The translations under genes and the position numbers were made by a program. The notes under the pieces are model-generated. The model ran no database searches. It worked only from the letters and a program-made list of their open reading frames with translations, and was not told the origin of the DNA. 64,000 bases of DNA from JAUMBM01 sp964441755 (GTDB lineage Bacteria > Bacteroidota > Bacteroidia > Chitinophagales > Saprospiraceae), in NCBI GenBank assembly GCA_964441755.1, contig CAYTVG010000016.1, forward strand, positions 24,504 through 88,503, in the 5' to 3' direction. Positions within the stretch are counted from its first letter, which is position 1, and each line of letters opens with the position of its first letter. Positions 49,714 to 58,409 of the stretch are shown one piece after another.

Positions 49714-51708
49714 TCAGGCAATCTCTGCAGCCGAGTCTTTTTTGCGGCTGCTCTTTGCAGCTGATTTGACGGTTTTTTTCCCTTTTTTCAGTTCACCAGT
49801 TTTTTGAAATACGACTACTGCCAAAGGAGGCAGGGTAAACTCGAGGCTTTGGTTCTGGTTGTGGCAGAAAACAGGTTGGCTGGCGAGCGCTTCTTTGCCA
49901 TTGGAGATTCCGGAGCCACCAAAAACCGTGTCATCACTATTGAGAATTTCTGTGTATACCCCCTCTTCGGGAAGCCCGATTCGGTAACCATGGCGCACAA
50001 CCGGCGTAAAATTGCAGACAACGACCAGGAAGTCACCTGTATGTGTCCCTCTGCGTATGTAGGAAAGCACGCTATTTGTCCAGTCACCAAGATCTACCCA
50101 GCTGAATCCGCCATGGATAAACTGCTGTTCAAACAAGGCGGACTGTGTGCGGTAGAAGGTATTCAATTGTTTTACCCAAGCCTGCAGCTGTTGGTGCGGA
50201 GCTTGTGAAAGCAGGTCCCAGTCGACACCCTTTTCAATACTCCATTCGGTAGTTTGAGCAATCTCTCCTCCCATGAACAAAAGTTTAGTCCCGGGATGCG
50301 TAAACATATAGCCATATAGCAGGCGCATATTGGCCATACGTTGCCACTGGTCACCAGGCATGCGATCAATCAGCGGACCTTTGCCGTGAACGACCTCATC
50401 ATGTGAAAGTGGCAACATGAAGTTTTCGGTAAATGCGTACACAATGCTGAAAGTGATAGCATTGTGGTGATATTTTCTGTTAATGGGGTCATTTTTAAAA
50501 TAATTGAGCGTATCGTGCATCCAGCCCATCATCCATTTTTGACCAAAACCCAGCCCCCCTGCGTATACGGGTCTGGATACACCACTCCAGGCAGTTGACT
50601 CTTCTGCAATGGTAATCGTATCCGGAAAATTAGAATATACTGTTTCGTTGAACTCACGCAGGAAAGCAATGGCTTCGAGATTTTCATTGCCCCCGAAGCG
50701 GTTAGGGATCCACTCTCCCTCTTTGCGGCTGTAATCGAGATAAAGCATGGAAGCCACTGCATCCACCCTAAGTCCGTCTATATGGTATTTATCGAGCCAA
50801 TACAAAGCATTGGAGATCAGGAAAGATCGCACCTCATTGCGACCGTAATTGAAAATACAGCTCTTCCAGTCAGGATGAAAACCCTGTCGGGGATCAGCAT
50901 GATCATACAGATGCGTGCCATCGAAATCTGCCAGCCCATGCGCATCATTGGGGAAATGGCTGGGTACCCAATCGAGAATCAGGCCGATACCTGCCTGGTG
51001 CAGGCTATCAACCAAAAATTTGAAATCTTCGGGCAGTCCAAAGCGACTGCTTGGTGCGAAATAGCCTGTAATCTGGTAGCCCCAACTTGGGAAATAAGGA
51101 TGCTCCATCACCGGAAGCAGTTCGACATGTGTGAACCCCATCTCCTTTACGTAGTCTACCAACGCTGTTGCCAGCTCTCGATAGCTCAGTGAAGCCAGTC
51201 CTCCCTCCTTTTTTCTCCATGAGCCCAGATGCACCTCATAGACAGAAAAAGGCTTGTCCAGTCCGTTGGTATTTTTCCGGTTGCTCATCCACTCACCATC
51301 CTGCCAATCGTAGTACTCATCCCATGTGACAGAAGCCGTATTGGGCGGAATTTCACAAAATTTTGCAAATGGATCCGTTTTTTCGAGCCTTCGACCATCG
51401 CGGGCATGAATAGCATATTTGTAAAGTTCCCCTTTTTTAATCCCCGGGATGAATCCCTCCCAAATGCCGGACCCATCCCAGCGAGGCATAAGAGCGTGAG
51501 TGGCATGATTCCAGCCGTTGAAATTGCCAACGACCGAGACGGCCTTGGCATTGGGTGCCCAGACGGCAAATACATAGCCCCACACACCGTCTACTTCGAC
51601 GCTGTGACTACCCAGTTTTTCATACAGGCGAAAGTGCTTGCCTGATTTAAAGAGAGATATATCAAAATCGGAAAACAGAGAAAATTGCTTGACCATGGCA
51701 ATACGCAT
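49714..51708 (-). CDS. glgB: 1,4-alpha-glucan branching enzyme
   Basis: GH13 enzyme of 664 residues that adds alpha-1,6 branches to glycogen. An N-terminal CBM48 (about 20-115, FAVWAPNAKAVSVVGNFNGW) precedes the TIM barrel. Catalytic residues: Asp of GLRVDAVASM (near residue 318), Glu of IAEESTAW and Asp of LSHDEVVHGKG. A second ATG four codons in is possible. The C-terminus has an added Lys/Ala/Ser-rich tail of about 30 residues (KKGKKTVKSAAKSSRKK), not part of the enzyme. The gene upstream encodes a glycogen-binding protein. Confidence 0.96.
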   Translation of the reverse strand: MRIAMVKQFSLFSDFDISLFKSGKHFRLYEKLGSHSVEVDGVWGYVFAVWAPNAKAVSVVGNFNGWNHATHALMPRWDGSGIWEGFIPGIKKGELYKYAIHARDGRRLEKTDPFAKFCEIPPNTASVTWDEYYDWQDGEWMSNRKNTNGLDKPFSVYEVHLGSWRKKEGGLASLSYRELATALVDYVKEMGFTHVELLPVMEHPYFPSWGYQITGYFAPSSRFGLPEDFKFLVDSLHQAGIGLILDWVPSHFPNDAHGLADFDGTHLYDHADPRQGFHPDWKSCIFNYGRNEVRSFLISNALYWLDKYHIDGLRVDAVASMLYLDYSRKEGEWIPNRFGGNENLEAIAFLREFNETVYSNFPDTITIAEESTAWSGVSRPVYAGGLGFGQKWMMGWMHDTLNYFKNDPINRKYHHNAITFSIVYAFTENFMLPLSHDEVVHGKGPLIDRMPGDQWQRMANMRLLYGYMFTHPGTKLLFMGGEIAQTTEWSIEKGVDWDLLSQAPHQQLQAWVKQLNTFYRTQSALFEQQFIHGGFSWVDLGDWTNSVLSYIRRGTHTGDFLVVVCNFTPVVRHGYRIGLPEEGVYTEILNSDDTVFGGSGISNGKEALASQPVFCHNQNQSLEFTLPPLAVVVFQKTGELKKGKKTVKSAAKSSRKKDSAAEIA

Positions 51709-51727
51709 TTACGCTACGAGGGGGCAA

Positions 51728-51761
51728 TTTAGGCAATAAATACGGATTTTGGTTGCCTAAA
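51728..51761. terminator. Hairpin between CBM/HhH gene and glgB
   Basis: Stem 51728-51736/51753-51761 (9 bp, TTTAGGCAA with its complement). On the minus strand it lies before the glgB start and after the CBM/HhH stop. No T tract; an attenuator or leader structure is equally possible. Confidence 0.4.
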
Positions 51762-51945
51762 CGTGTAGGTTGATGAAAAAGGGCTGTACCGGCCGGAAGC
51801 TGGCCGTTTACAAAAAAGCGGCGCAAGGGCAGGCAGTAGCCGCCCATGCCGCCGCATTTTATAGCTTTTGCGCCAGCGCGGGGCCTGTGGCAGCTGCATT
51901 TTCGCCTTGCCCCTTACTAGCTCGCCTTATAAGTATCCTGTTTTC

Positions 51946-52545
51946 TTATGCCCCGGCTACAATCAGTTTAGCCTGCTTTGTCCAGCTTGCAGGATCATAC
52001 GTCTTAACATTCAGGCCAGCTGCCACCAACACCGCTTTCAGCGCTGCCGGCTTAGCTTTGGCCAATGCATCGAAGGTATCGATACCTGCAGCGACCAACA
52101 GCGCTGCCATCTGGGAATCAACTCCCTTGATACGAGTCAGGTCATCAACCATCACCTCAGCAGGAGCTGCCTTAACAGCCGGCTGTTTAGCGCGGGAAGT
52201 CGTCGCTTTGGGCTGCTTGACTGTCGGCGCAGCAACAGCTGCATCAAGTTGCAGCAGGCAGTTGTGGCTAAAATAAGGTGTAGCTACGTAGCCGTCGGCC
52301 GCTTCTTCATTGAGCCAACGCTGTCCATCTACCAGATAGCGAAACTCATACGACTGGCCGGCAGCCAGTTCCAGTGCGCCCTGATATGCATCCTTGCCTG
52401 CAGCAAGCTTTAACGCCTGCTCCCAGTTCCACTGATTGAAATCGCCGAGCACGCGCAGATCAGCCTGCTCACCAGCCTGCACGAGTGGTACACTGAAAGT
52501 TACCTTGCATACCGGCTTGGTTTTGGAATACTGTTTTGTGATCAT
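51946..52545 (-). CDS. Glycogen-binding (CBM48/AMPK-like) protein with C-terminal helix-hairpin-helix
   Basis: 199 residues from the ATG at 52545 (MITKQYSKTKP); an in-frame start 36 bases upstream adds nothing recognisable. Residues about 10-95 are a carbohydrate-binding module of the AMPK-beta/CBM48 type (VLGDFNQWNW, YQGALELAAGQSYEFRYLVDG). An Ala/Lys/Pro linker (about 100-135) leads to a helix-hairpin-helix domain (about 136-199; DLTRIKGVDSQMAALLVAAG, DPASWTKQAKLI) like the extra C-terminal domain of some Bacteroidota ribosomal protein L21. With glgB following on the same strand, it probably works at glycogen. What the HhH part binds is unknown. Confidence 0.8.
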   Translation of the reverse strand: MITKQYSKTKPVCKVTFSVPLVQAGEQADLRVLGDFNQWNWEQALKLAAGKDAYQGALELAAGQSYEFRYLVDGQRWLNEEAADGYVATPYFSHNCLLQLDAAVAAPTVKQPKATTSRAKQPAVKAAPAEVMVDDLTRIKGVDSQMAALLVAAGIDTFDALAKAKPAALKAVLVAAGLNVKTYDPASWTKQAKLIVAGA

Positions 52546-53086
52546 TTTCTTTTGCCTTGGGTTAATACAAAAATAAGTCATTAAGTGTAATTATTACACT
52601 AAGATGCAAAGATATTTTATTTTGTGGTTTTATGCAATTGATTATCAATAAATAGCAACAATTTAATACTACTGCCTACACTTTTGTTTCTGTAATTATA
52701 TACTAACCCTTGAAAGACCTAATTAAAGGATGGTGTTTTTTAAAATTAAATTCTATTTACATTTCGTTTACAAAATAAAATATTTAAACATAAATCTGAG
52801 CAAATAGTCAACACAGCCTGCCTCCTGCCGGCTGAGACCGGCAGGAAGCAGGCTGTGCTGAGGCTCTTAGCTTTTCACCAAAAACCAGCCGCAAGAGGCG
52901 GTTCGGTTCATTAGCGTGTGAAGACAAGCCGTGGTTATTAATTGCAGATACGGCAACTTCCGCAGGAGGCAAAAGAAGGTTTTGTTCGTATGTTTCTGAC
53001 GAATCATGCACGATGCCAAATGACCGAAAAGGTAAAACCTTTGAAAAAGGACTATCCTGAGCCTGGCGAGAGAGCGCAACTATGCG
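52546..53086. other. Intergenic region, AT-rich half and hairpin
   Basis: About 540 bases. The half next to the CBM/HhH gene (52560-52800) is very AT-rich and should hold its promoter. The half next to the DUF1080 gene holds the hairpin at 52812-52857. Short open frames at 52808-53079 lack support. Confidence 0.4.
52812..52857. terminator. Long hairpin downstream of the DUF1080 gene
   Basis: Two stacked stems: 52812-52821/52848-52857 (10 bp) and 52824-52831/52838-52845 (8 bp), with a CT/AA internal mismatch and loop CTGAGA. It lies 230 bases past the minus-strand stop at 53087, so its link to that gene is uncertain. Confidence 0.55.
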
Positions 53087-53827
53087 CTAAAGCTCCCGAA
53101 TCCAGATATTTCGAAAGCTAACCGGATCACCGTGATCCTGCAAACGCAGAGGAGCGGGCCCGTGAGCAATGTTCTTTGGCAATCCGATGTATTCTGTTGT
53201 ACCCTGAATCTCTACATGATTCTGCACCAGTACCCCATTAAGGATGACAGTCAAATAGCCAGGACTCAGTCGGATACCATCGCTATTAAATCGGGGGGCG
53301 GTAAAGATAATATCGTATATATTCCATTCCCCCGGGGGGCGCATAGGGTTGACCAGCGGAATGTGTTGCTTGTAGACAGCCCCCACCTGACCATTAGGAT
53401 AAGTTGTATTATTATAGTTATCCAGCACCTGCACCTCGTAGCGATTTTGGAAAAACACGCCGCTATTACCCCTAAATTGCCCTTCCCCTGTCACGACCGC
53501 AGGAGATCGAAACTCGAGGTGTAGCTGACAATCGCCAAAAGAGCGCTTGGTCTCGATATCACCGCTACCCTTCACGACTGTCATATACCCCTCCTGAACC
53601 GACCAGGCAGATTGCTTTCCGCCCGAGTGTTGCCATTGAGACAAATCTTTGCCGTCAAAAAGAACGATTGCGTCGGAAGGAGGTGCGCCGGCCACACCCG
53701 GCTGAACGATTCTGGGTACGGGTTCCCATACTTCTGTAGCCTTAGGATCCGTAATTTGAGCACTAAGTCCACCCGCCAGGCCAGTGGCCAGCATGGCGAC
53801 AGAAAAAATTTTGCGCATGGTATTCAT
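53087..53827 (-). CDS. DUF1080 (3-keto-disaccharide hydrolase-like) secreted protein
   Basis: Exported protein of 246 residues. The start is the ATG at 53827 (MNTMRKIFSVAMLATG) or the next ATG three codons on; both give a signal peptide with cleavage near LSAQ. The DUF1080 concanavalin-like fold is evident: IVLFDGKDLSQWQ, GDCQLHLEFRSP, RGNSGVFFQNRYEVQVLD and GEWNIYDIIFTAPRF. The family includes 3-keto-glycoside hydrolases active on sugars in the periplasm or outside. No sorting domain or lipobox is present. Confidence 0.9.
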   Translation of the reverse strand: MNTMRKIFSVAMLATGLAGGLSAQITDPKATEVWEPVPRIVQPGVAGAPPSDAIVLFDGKDLSQWQHSGGKQSAWSVQEGYMTVVKGSGDIETKRSFGDCQLHLEFRSPAVVTGEGQFRGNSGVFFQNRYEVQVLDNYNNTTYPNGQVGAVYKQHIPLVNPMRPPGEWNIYDIIFTAPRFNSDGIRLSPGYLTVILNGVLVQNHVEIQGTTEYIGLPKNIAHGPAPLRLQDHGDPVSFRNIWIREL

Positions 53828-53939
53828 TTTGGGACTAAAGTAGTAAAACCAGCATAATTTTCGGATAAAATAACGTCCATACCTCCAATTTCCTCCTCGG
53901 CTCATGCTGGCCGGGCGGGTAAGATGGTATTTTACCAGC

Positions 53940-54896
53940 CTAATTACGCTTCATTTCTACCACAAAAATACCCCGCAGGGCATTTTCGCCATAACCTACA
54001 GCCTGGTCTTCCGGATACAGGCGACTGATCGCTTTCTGCGTATCATCGCTGATATCCTTGCCGGGTTGGCCGTGACACTGTAAGCACATTTTATTGGTTG
54101 TGATTGGATAATAACCAATAGCCAGCCCTTCTTGTAAATGTATCGCCGGTTTGGGTTCCTGACCGTTGCGCAGTTGTTCCTTCGCCTGTCTAATATAAGA
54201 AAGCTCTTCTTCGCCAGCGCGATTGCCCGGATTTCTTGCCTGATCGGACACCCGCCTGATGCGAGCCCCCAGCGCGATGCTCATGCTGTCAGTCAGCGGG
54301 ATCGCCCGGGTGTTACAAAAAGTTAGTGCGCCCGCGCTACCTTCCCGATTGATTGCTTCGAGCAGATTTTTGCCCAGCACCGACTTTGTTGCCATAGCCA
54401 GTTGGCTCCCCCTGTCGATCCAGGAGATATCACCCTGTGCATTGACCGATGACCATTTTATTTTTTCAAGCGGATACTGCTGCGCTGCCCATTCAGGTGT
54501 TTCAACGTCCTGGTCGTATACATAAGCAGCAACAGCCTCCAGCTGTGCATCACTAAAACCCATTTTAGGCATCAGGCCGTACTTATCTACCGCTTCCGGC
54601 ATTTTAGCCGTTTGGGCGGAGGGGTTTTTTAAAAAACCTGCAAAAGCACTGATAAAATCAGCACGGCTGCCGCCGGCTGCCATATAAGCCTTTTTCACCG
54701 CCGCCAATGAAGGTGCAACCTTGCTCTCTGCCGCAGGATTCACCGCATGGCATGACGAGCAGTTGGACTCCAGCAGTGAAAATCCTACTTGCGCATTAGC
54801 CTGCTCATCTGCTGAATGGGTCGCAGCAGTCGGGTTTTCACAGCCAGGCAGTAGCCAAAATGCGAATAGGGGCAGCAAAAAGATTAGCCTTTTCAT
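53940..54896 (-). CDS. c-type cytochrome lipoprotein with DUF3365-like domain
   Basis: 318 residues from the ATG at 54896 (MKRLIFLLPLFAFW), which gives the lipobox LLPGC (Cys19). First haem site CSSCH at 46-50 with the distal Met in LMPKMGF near 109-112, forming a class I cytochrome c domain (about 32-132). The second part (about 135-318) carries CLQCH at 271-275 in a DUF3365/Tll0287-like domain, so two haems are expected. It faces the periplasm. The gene is single and the electron partner is not in view. Confidence 0.88.
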   Translation of the reverse strand: MKRLIFLLPLFAFWLLPGCENPTAATHSADEQANAQVGFSLLESNCSSCHAVNPAAESKVAPSLAAVKKAYMAAGGSRADFISAFAGFLKNPSAQTAKMPEAVDKYGLMPKMGFSDAQLEAVAAYVYDQDVETPEWAAQQYPLEKIKWSSVNAQGDISWIDRGSQLAMATKSVLGKNLLEAINREGSAGALTFCNTRAIPLTDSMSIALGARIRRVSDQARNPGNRAGEEELSYIRQAKEQLRNGQEPKPAIHLQEGLAIGYYPITTNKMCLQCHGQPGKDISDDTQKAISRLYPEDQAVGYGENALRGIFVVEMKRN

Positions 54897-55275
54897 GATA
54901 CGACAACAATTAGTTTTGACAAATTCAAACAACAGTCAATGTGCAGCACCATCATTGAGGGATTTTCCGCCAGTGATCAAAACGAAGTTTTTTCGTAAAT
55001 TTTCAGGGCGGATTGTGCTTCAGATTGTTGGGGTTTATCCATGCATTGCATCACAGTACAATTTCCAAAACGCTGTAGCTATTCAGACCAATACCGTGCA
55101 GCCCGAAGCACTGTTTTAGCTATGCAGTCAAAAATGGCTGTAGCGCAAAAACCCGTTCGGAGCAATTCACCCCCTGCTAAATACGTGTACAGGTACAAAG
55201 CTCTGCATTTCGGCCAATGATCTGTGTAACGAAAGTCACACTACGGTCATCACCAACAGCACTGTCCCGGCAGGT
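54897..55275. other. Intergenic region, nothing recognised
   Basis: 379 bases between the cytochrome gene start and the SLC5-kinase stop on the same strand. I see no gene, no clear TAnnTTTG box and no strong terminator after the kinase gene. Confidence 0.3.
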
Positions 55276-57999
55276 TCAACCCTGTACAGTGCGCAATAAA
55301 GGCAGTCTGACGATAAAATGAGCCCCTGTGTAGAGTCCATTGGCGAGGCTGAGCGTACCAGCATGTCGTTGGACGATGAGTCGGCTGATGAAAAGCCCGA
55401 GTCCGCTCCCGGAGGGTTTGCCACGACTGATGTCGCTAATTTGTGTAAATTTTTCAAAAATAAAATCTGCCTGTTCGGCAGGGATACCCGGACCATTATC
55501 GATTATTTCCAGTACTGCCACGTCCTCTTTCGCATGCAACAACAGCCGGATATGCCCCTGCGTGGGAGGGCAAAATTTGACTGCATTGGACAGCAGATTG
55601 ACAATCACCTGCATAAGCCGATCGCGATTACCAGCCACCTCAACCGATGTCAAGGGTGGCAGGCTGTACTCGCAGGTAATTCCTCTCTCCTCCATCAGCC
55701 CCGAAATACCCCGGAGAGCTGCTTCTGCCAGATCCAGCAAATCAACGGTCTGCAGCTCCCAATCTGCATCCACCGACTGCAGGCGTTCGAGGTCGAGCAC
55801 CTGATTGATCAGGCGGGTGATACGCTCACTTTCGCTGATGATCACCTGAAGGAACTGCTTCCTGCGCATTTCTGGCAGGTCGTCATTGTCATTAAGAATA
55901 TTTGCCAATGCTTTGATAGAAGTGATCGGCGTACGAAGCTCATGCGTTACGGTAGTGATAAAATCTGCCTTGAGCAAATCCAGCTCCTTGAGCCTGTCGT
56001 TGGCGTGCTGCAGTTGTGTAGTTAGCTGCTCCAATTCTGCCGATTTTTGCTCAAGTTCGCGACTATATCTAATAATTTCCTGGGTCTGGTCCAGCAGCCC
56101 GAGCACCTCCTCCAGACTTATAGGATCCTCTTTAGCAACTGAGCTGATGATAATTTTTGCGGAAGCAGCCCCTATGGCCCCCGCCAGCTGCGTTTCGGCA
56201 AAATTGACCAGTGTTGCACCCGCTACCCGTTCCTTATTGATATCGACAGCGTATAGTTGCCCGAACAATTTCAGCAGCCCCTCACTACGTTCTTCCCCCA
56301 GAAAGCGCGACAGCAACATACGGATGTCAGATACCGGTGCCTGTCGGCGCAAAAGATCGCGCTCAATAGTCCCTGAGCGGTATTTGTAGATATCCACAAA
56401 AAAATTGGCCTGACTAATTTCCAGCGGACTTTGATGCGTGTACAAAGAGACGACAACCAGCAAAAAAGCATTGACTGTTAAGCTCCAAAAGGCCGAATGC
56501 GTGATTGGGTCGGCATCCAGCATGCCCAGCAGCGCATAGGGTCTCAGCCAACTGAGCCCAAAAGCACCTTCGTTTACCAGCGTACGCATCCATTCGCTGT
56601 TATTGGCCAACGTAGGCAGAGGCAGTGTGTAACTCCAGATTAAAAAACCCGCAATTAAACCTGTATATACCCCCATCTTGGTAGCCCTTTTCCAATAGAG
56701 CCCCGCCAGAACAGCCGGAATAAACTGTGCTACAGCTGTAAAAGAAATCAGTCCAATGGACACCAATGAATAGTTTTCGCCTACAAGTTTGTAGTAGCCA
56801 TACGCCATCAGCAACACGACGATAATGCTCAGCCGGCGTATACCAAGCAGACGCTCTGTGATATTGTGCTGTGAAGGCTGAACAACCTCCCGATTGAGAA
56901 GAAAAGGCAGTACCAAATTATTTGAAATCATGATACTCAGTGCGATCGTTGCGACAACCACCATACTGGTAGCAGCGGAGAATCCACCGATAGCCACCAA
57001 TAGTGCCAGCCATGACTGACCTGTGGCTAAGGGCAACGCCAACACAAAGGTGTCTGGTTCCACACTGCCATCCGGAAACAACAACAAGCCTGCAACTGCA
57101 ATCGGCAGTACAAACAAATTAATCAACAATAGATAGAGCGGAAATAGCCAGCTTGCTTTGGCTACATGATCTGTATTGACGTTTTCAACTACCGCCATAT
57201 GAAACTGCCTCGGCAATAGCAGCACGGCAAAGAGCGAGATAAAATTCAGCCAAAACCAGTGCCAGGCATCCATTCCTGCTCCTTCCAGCGAAAACAATCC
57301 CGCGATATCAGGATTTTCGCGGCCTTTGGAGAATAGATCCCCAAAACCATCAAACAATCCATAGGTCACGTAAATCCCCACGGCCAAAAAGGCCATGAGT
57401 TTTAGCACAGACTCAAATGCTATAGCAGCTACCAATCCCTCATGCCGCTCGTTGGGGTCGAGGTGTCGCGTACCGAATAATATAGCGAAGACCGCCAGAA
57501 AAATAGTGATGTAAAACGAAGTTTCTGCGTAAAAAGACTCATTCCCCTGATTAACTGCTACTGATGGATTGCTGATCAGCACATCAAAACCACTCGCGAT
57601 GGCCTTCAGTTGTATAGATATGTAAGGAATAATACCAAGCACTGTAAGGCTGGTTGCTAACACACCCAACCACGTACTTTTGCCGTAGCGGCTGGAAATA
57701 AAGTCGGACACCGAGGTAAGCCGAAGGCTTTTGCTCACGACTATGATTTTCCGCAAAATCAGTATCCAGACAGGAGCAGCTATGGTAGGTCCAAGGTAAA
57801 TGGGCAGAAAAGCTATGCCTGATGTTGCTGCTCTGCCGACGCTGCCAAAAAACGTCCAGGCGGTACAGTACACGGCTAGAGAAAGTGAGTATACCACAGA
57901 GTGATTGACCCAGTTGGCACGGCGGTCTCCCAACCACGCGATACCAAAAAGGAAGGCGAGATATGCCAAAAAAATGCCGATAACAAAGCCTTCGGTCAT
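55276..57999 (-). CDS. SLC5-type symporter fused to histidine kinase (CbrA/CrbS-like)
   Basis: Membrane sensor kinase of 907 residues. Residues about 1-490 form 12-13 membrane helices of the sodium:solute symporter fold (LTSVSDFISSRYGKS, PYISIQLKAIASG). A STAC-type linker (about 520-620, LLSRFLGEERSEGLLKLFGQLY, FAETQLAGAIGAASAK) leads through a coiled coil to HisKA (His near residue 687, TTVTHELRTPITS) and a HATPase domain (DNGPGIPAEQ, GSGLGLFISRL). The kinase follows the linker with no PAS domain between, unlike many CbrA/CrbS proteins. Those kinases control acetate or carbon use. No response regulator gene is adjacent. Confidence 0.92.
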   Translation of the reverse strand: MTEGFVIGIFLAYLAFLFGIAWLGDRRANWVNHSVVYSLSLAVYCTAWTFFGSVGRAATSGIAFLPIYLGPTIAAPVWILILRKIIVVSKSLRLTSVSDFISSRYGKSTWLGVLATSLTVLGIIPYISIQLKAIASGFDVLISNPSVAVNQGNESFYAETSFYITIFLAVFAILFGTRHLDPNERHEGLVAAIAFESVLKLMAFLAVGIYVTYGLFDGFGDLFSKGRENPDIAGLFSLEGAGMDAWHWFWLNFISLFAVLLLPRQFHMAVVENVNTDHVAKASWLFPLYLLLINLFVLPIAVAGLLLFPDGSVEPDTFVLALPLATGQSWLALLVAIGGFSAATSMVVVATIALSIMISNNLVLPFLLNREVVQPSQHNITERLLGIRRLSIIVVLLMAYGYYKLVGENYSLVSIGLISFTAVAQFIPAVLAGLYWKRATKMGVYTGLIAGFLIWSYTLPLPTLANNSEWMRTLVNEGAFGLSWLRPYALLGMLDADPITHSAFWSLTVNAFLLVVVSLYTHQSPLEISQANFFVDIYKYRSGTIERDLLRRQAPVSDIRMLLSRFLGEERSEGLLKLFGQLYAVDINKERVAGATLVNFAETQLAGAIGAASAKIIISSVAKEDPISLEEVLGLLDQTQEIIRYSRELEQKSAELEQLTTQLQHANDRLKELDLLKADFITTVTHELRTPITSIKALANILNDNDDLPEMRRKQFLQVIISESERITRLINQVLDLERLQSVDADWELQTVDLLDLAEAALRGISGLMEERGITCEYSLPPLTSVEVAGNRDRLMQVIVNLLSNAVKFCPPTQGHIRLLLHAKEDVAVLEIIDNGPGIPAEQADFIFEKFTQISDISRGKPSGSGLGLFISRLIVQRHAGTLSLANGLYTGAHFIVRLPLLRTVQG

Positions 58000-58050
58000 A
58001 AGCTGACAACTGTTCGTTGATTAGGCTGCACCTGAAATTGGGTGCAATGG

Positions 58051-58278
58051 CTACAGTTCATTATTGTCATCAAAAGACTCAGCGCTACCCCTCCCGGACA
58101 CCAGCGCGGCCGTCAGGATAATCAGCAGCAGCCAGACCCAAAACAAGTAGGCATACAACTGCGGTATACCTCCTACCAATACATCCCGTCCCACTAACCC
58201 CAATAACGGATAGTTGAGTAGCATTACTGCCAGGGCAAAAACCATCAGCAAGCGAGCCGCCTTATCTTTAGTTTTCAT
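58051..58278 (-). CDS. Small two-helix membrane protein before the SLC5-kinase
   Basis: 75 residues with two hydrophobic stretches (about 10-28 and 40-60) and an acidic end (ESFDDNNEL). It lies 51 bases upstream of the SLC5-kinase on the same strand, the place where transporters of this fold often have a small partner. I infer it is a subunit or accessory of the kinase's symporter part; no family name is recognised. Confidence 0.7.
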   Translation of the reverse strand: MKTKDKAARLLMVFALAVMLLNYPLLGLVGRDVLVGGIPQLYAYLFWVWLLLIILTAALVSGRGSAESFDDNNEL

Positions 58279-58370
58279 ACACCATGGTATTGCATTGTGT
58301 ACTTCACTGTCGTCCTATAGATTGTGATACAGACAGGCAAACAGATAATTGTTGATGATTAGCACGGTTC

Positions 58371-58400
58371 ATGGATTTTTTGCCGCCGGCAAAAGTCCAT
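58371..58400 (-). terminator. Hairpin after the DUF5117 metalloprotease gene
   Basis: Stem 58371-58384/58388-58400 with one bulge and one G-U pair, loop GCC, ten bases past the minus-strand stop at 58410. Confidence 0.55.
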
Positions 58401-58409
58401 AAACAGTTC

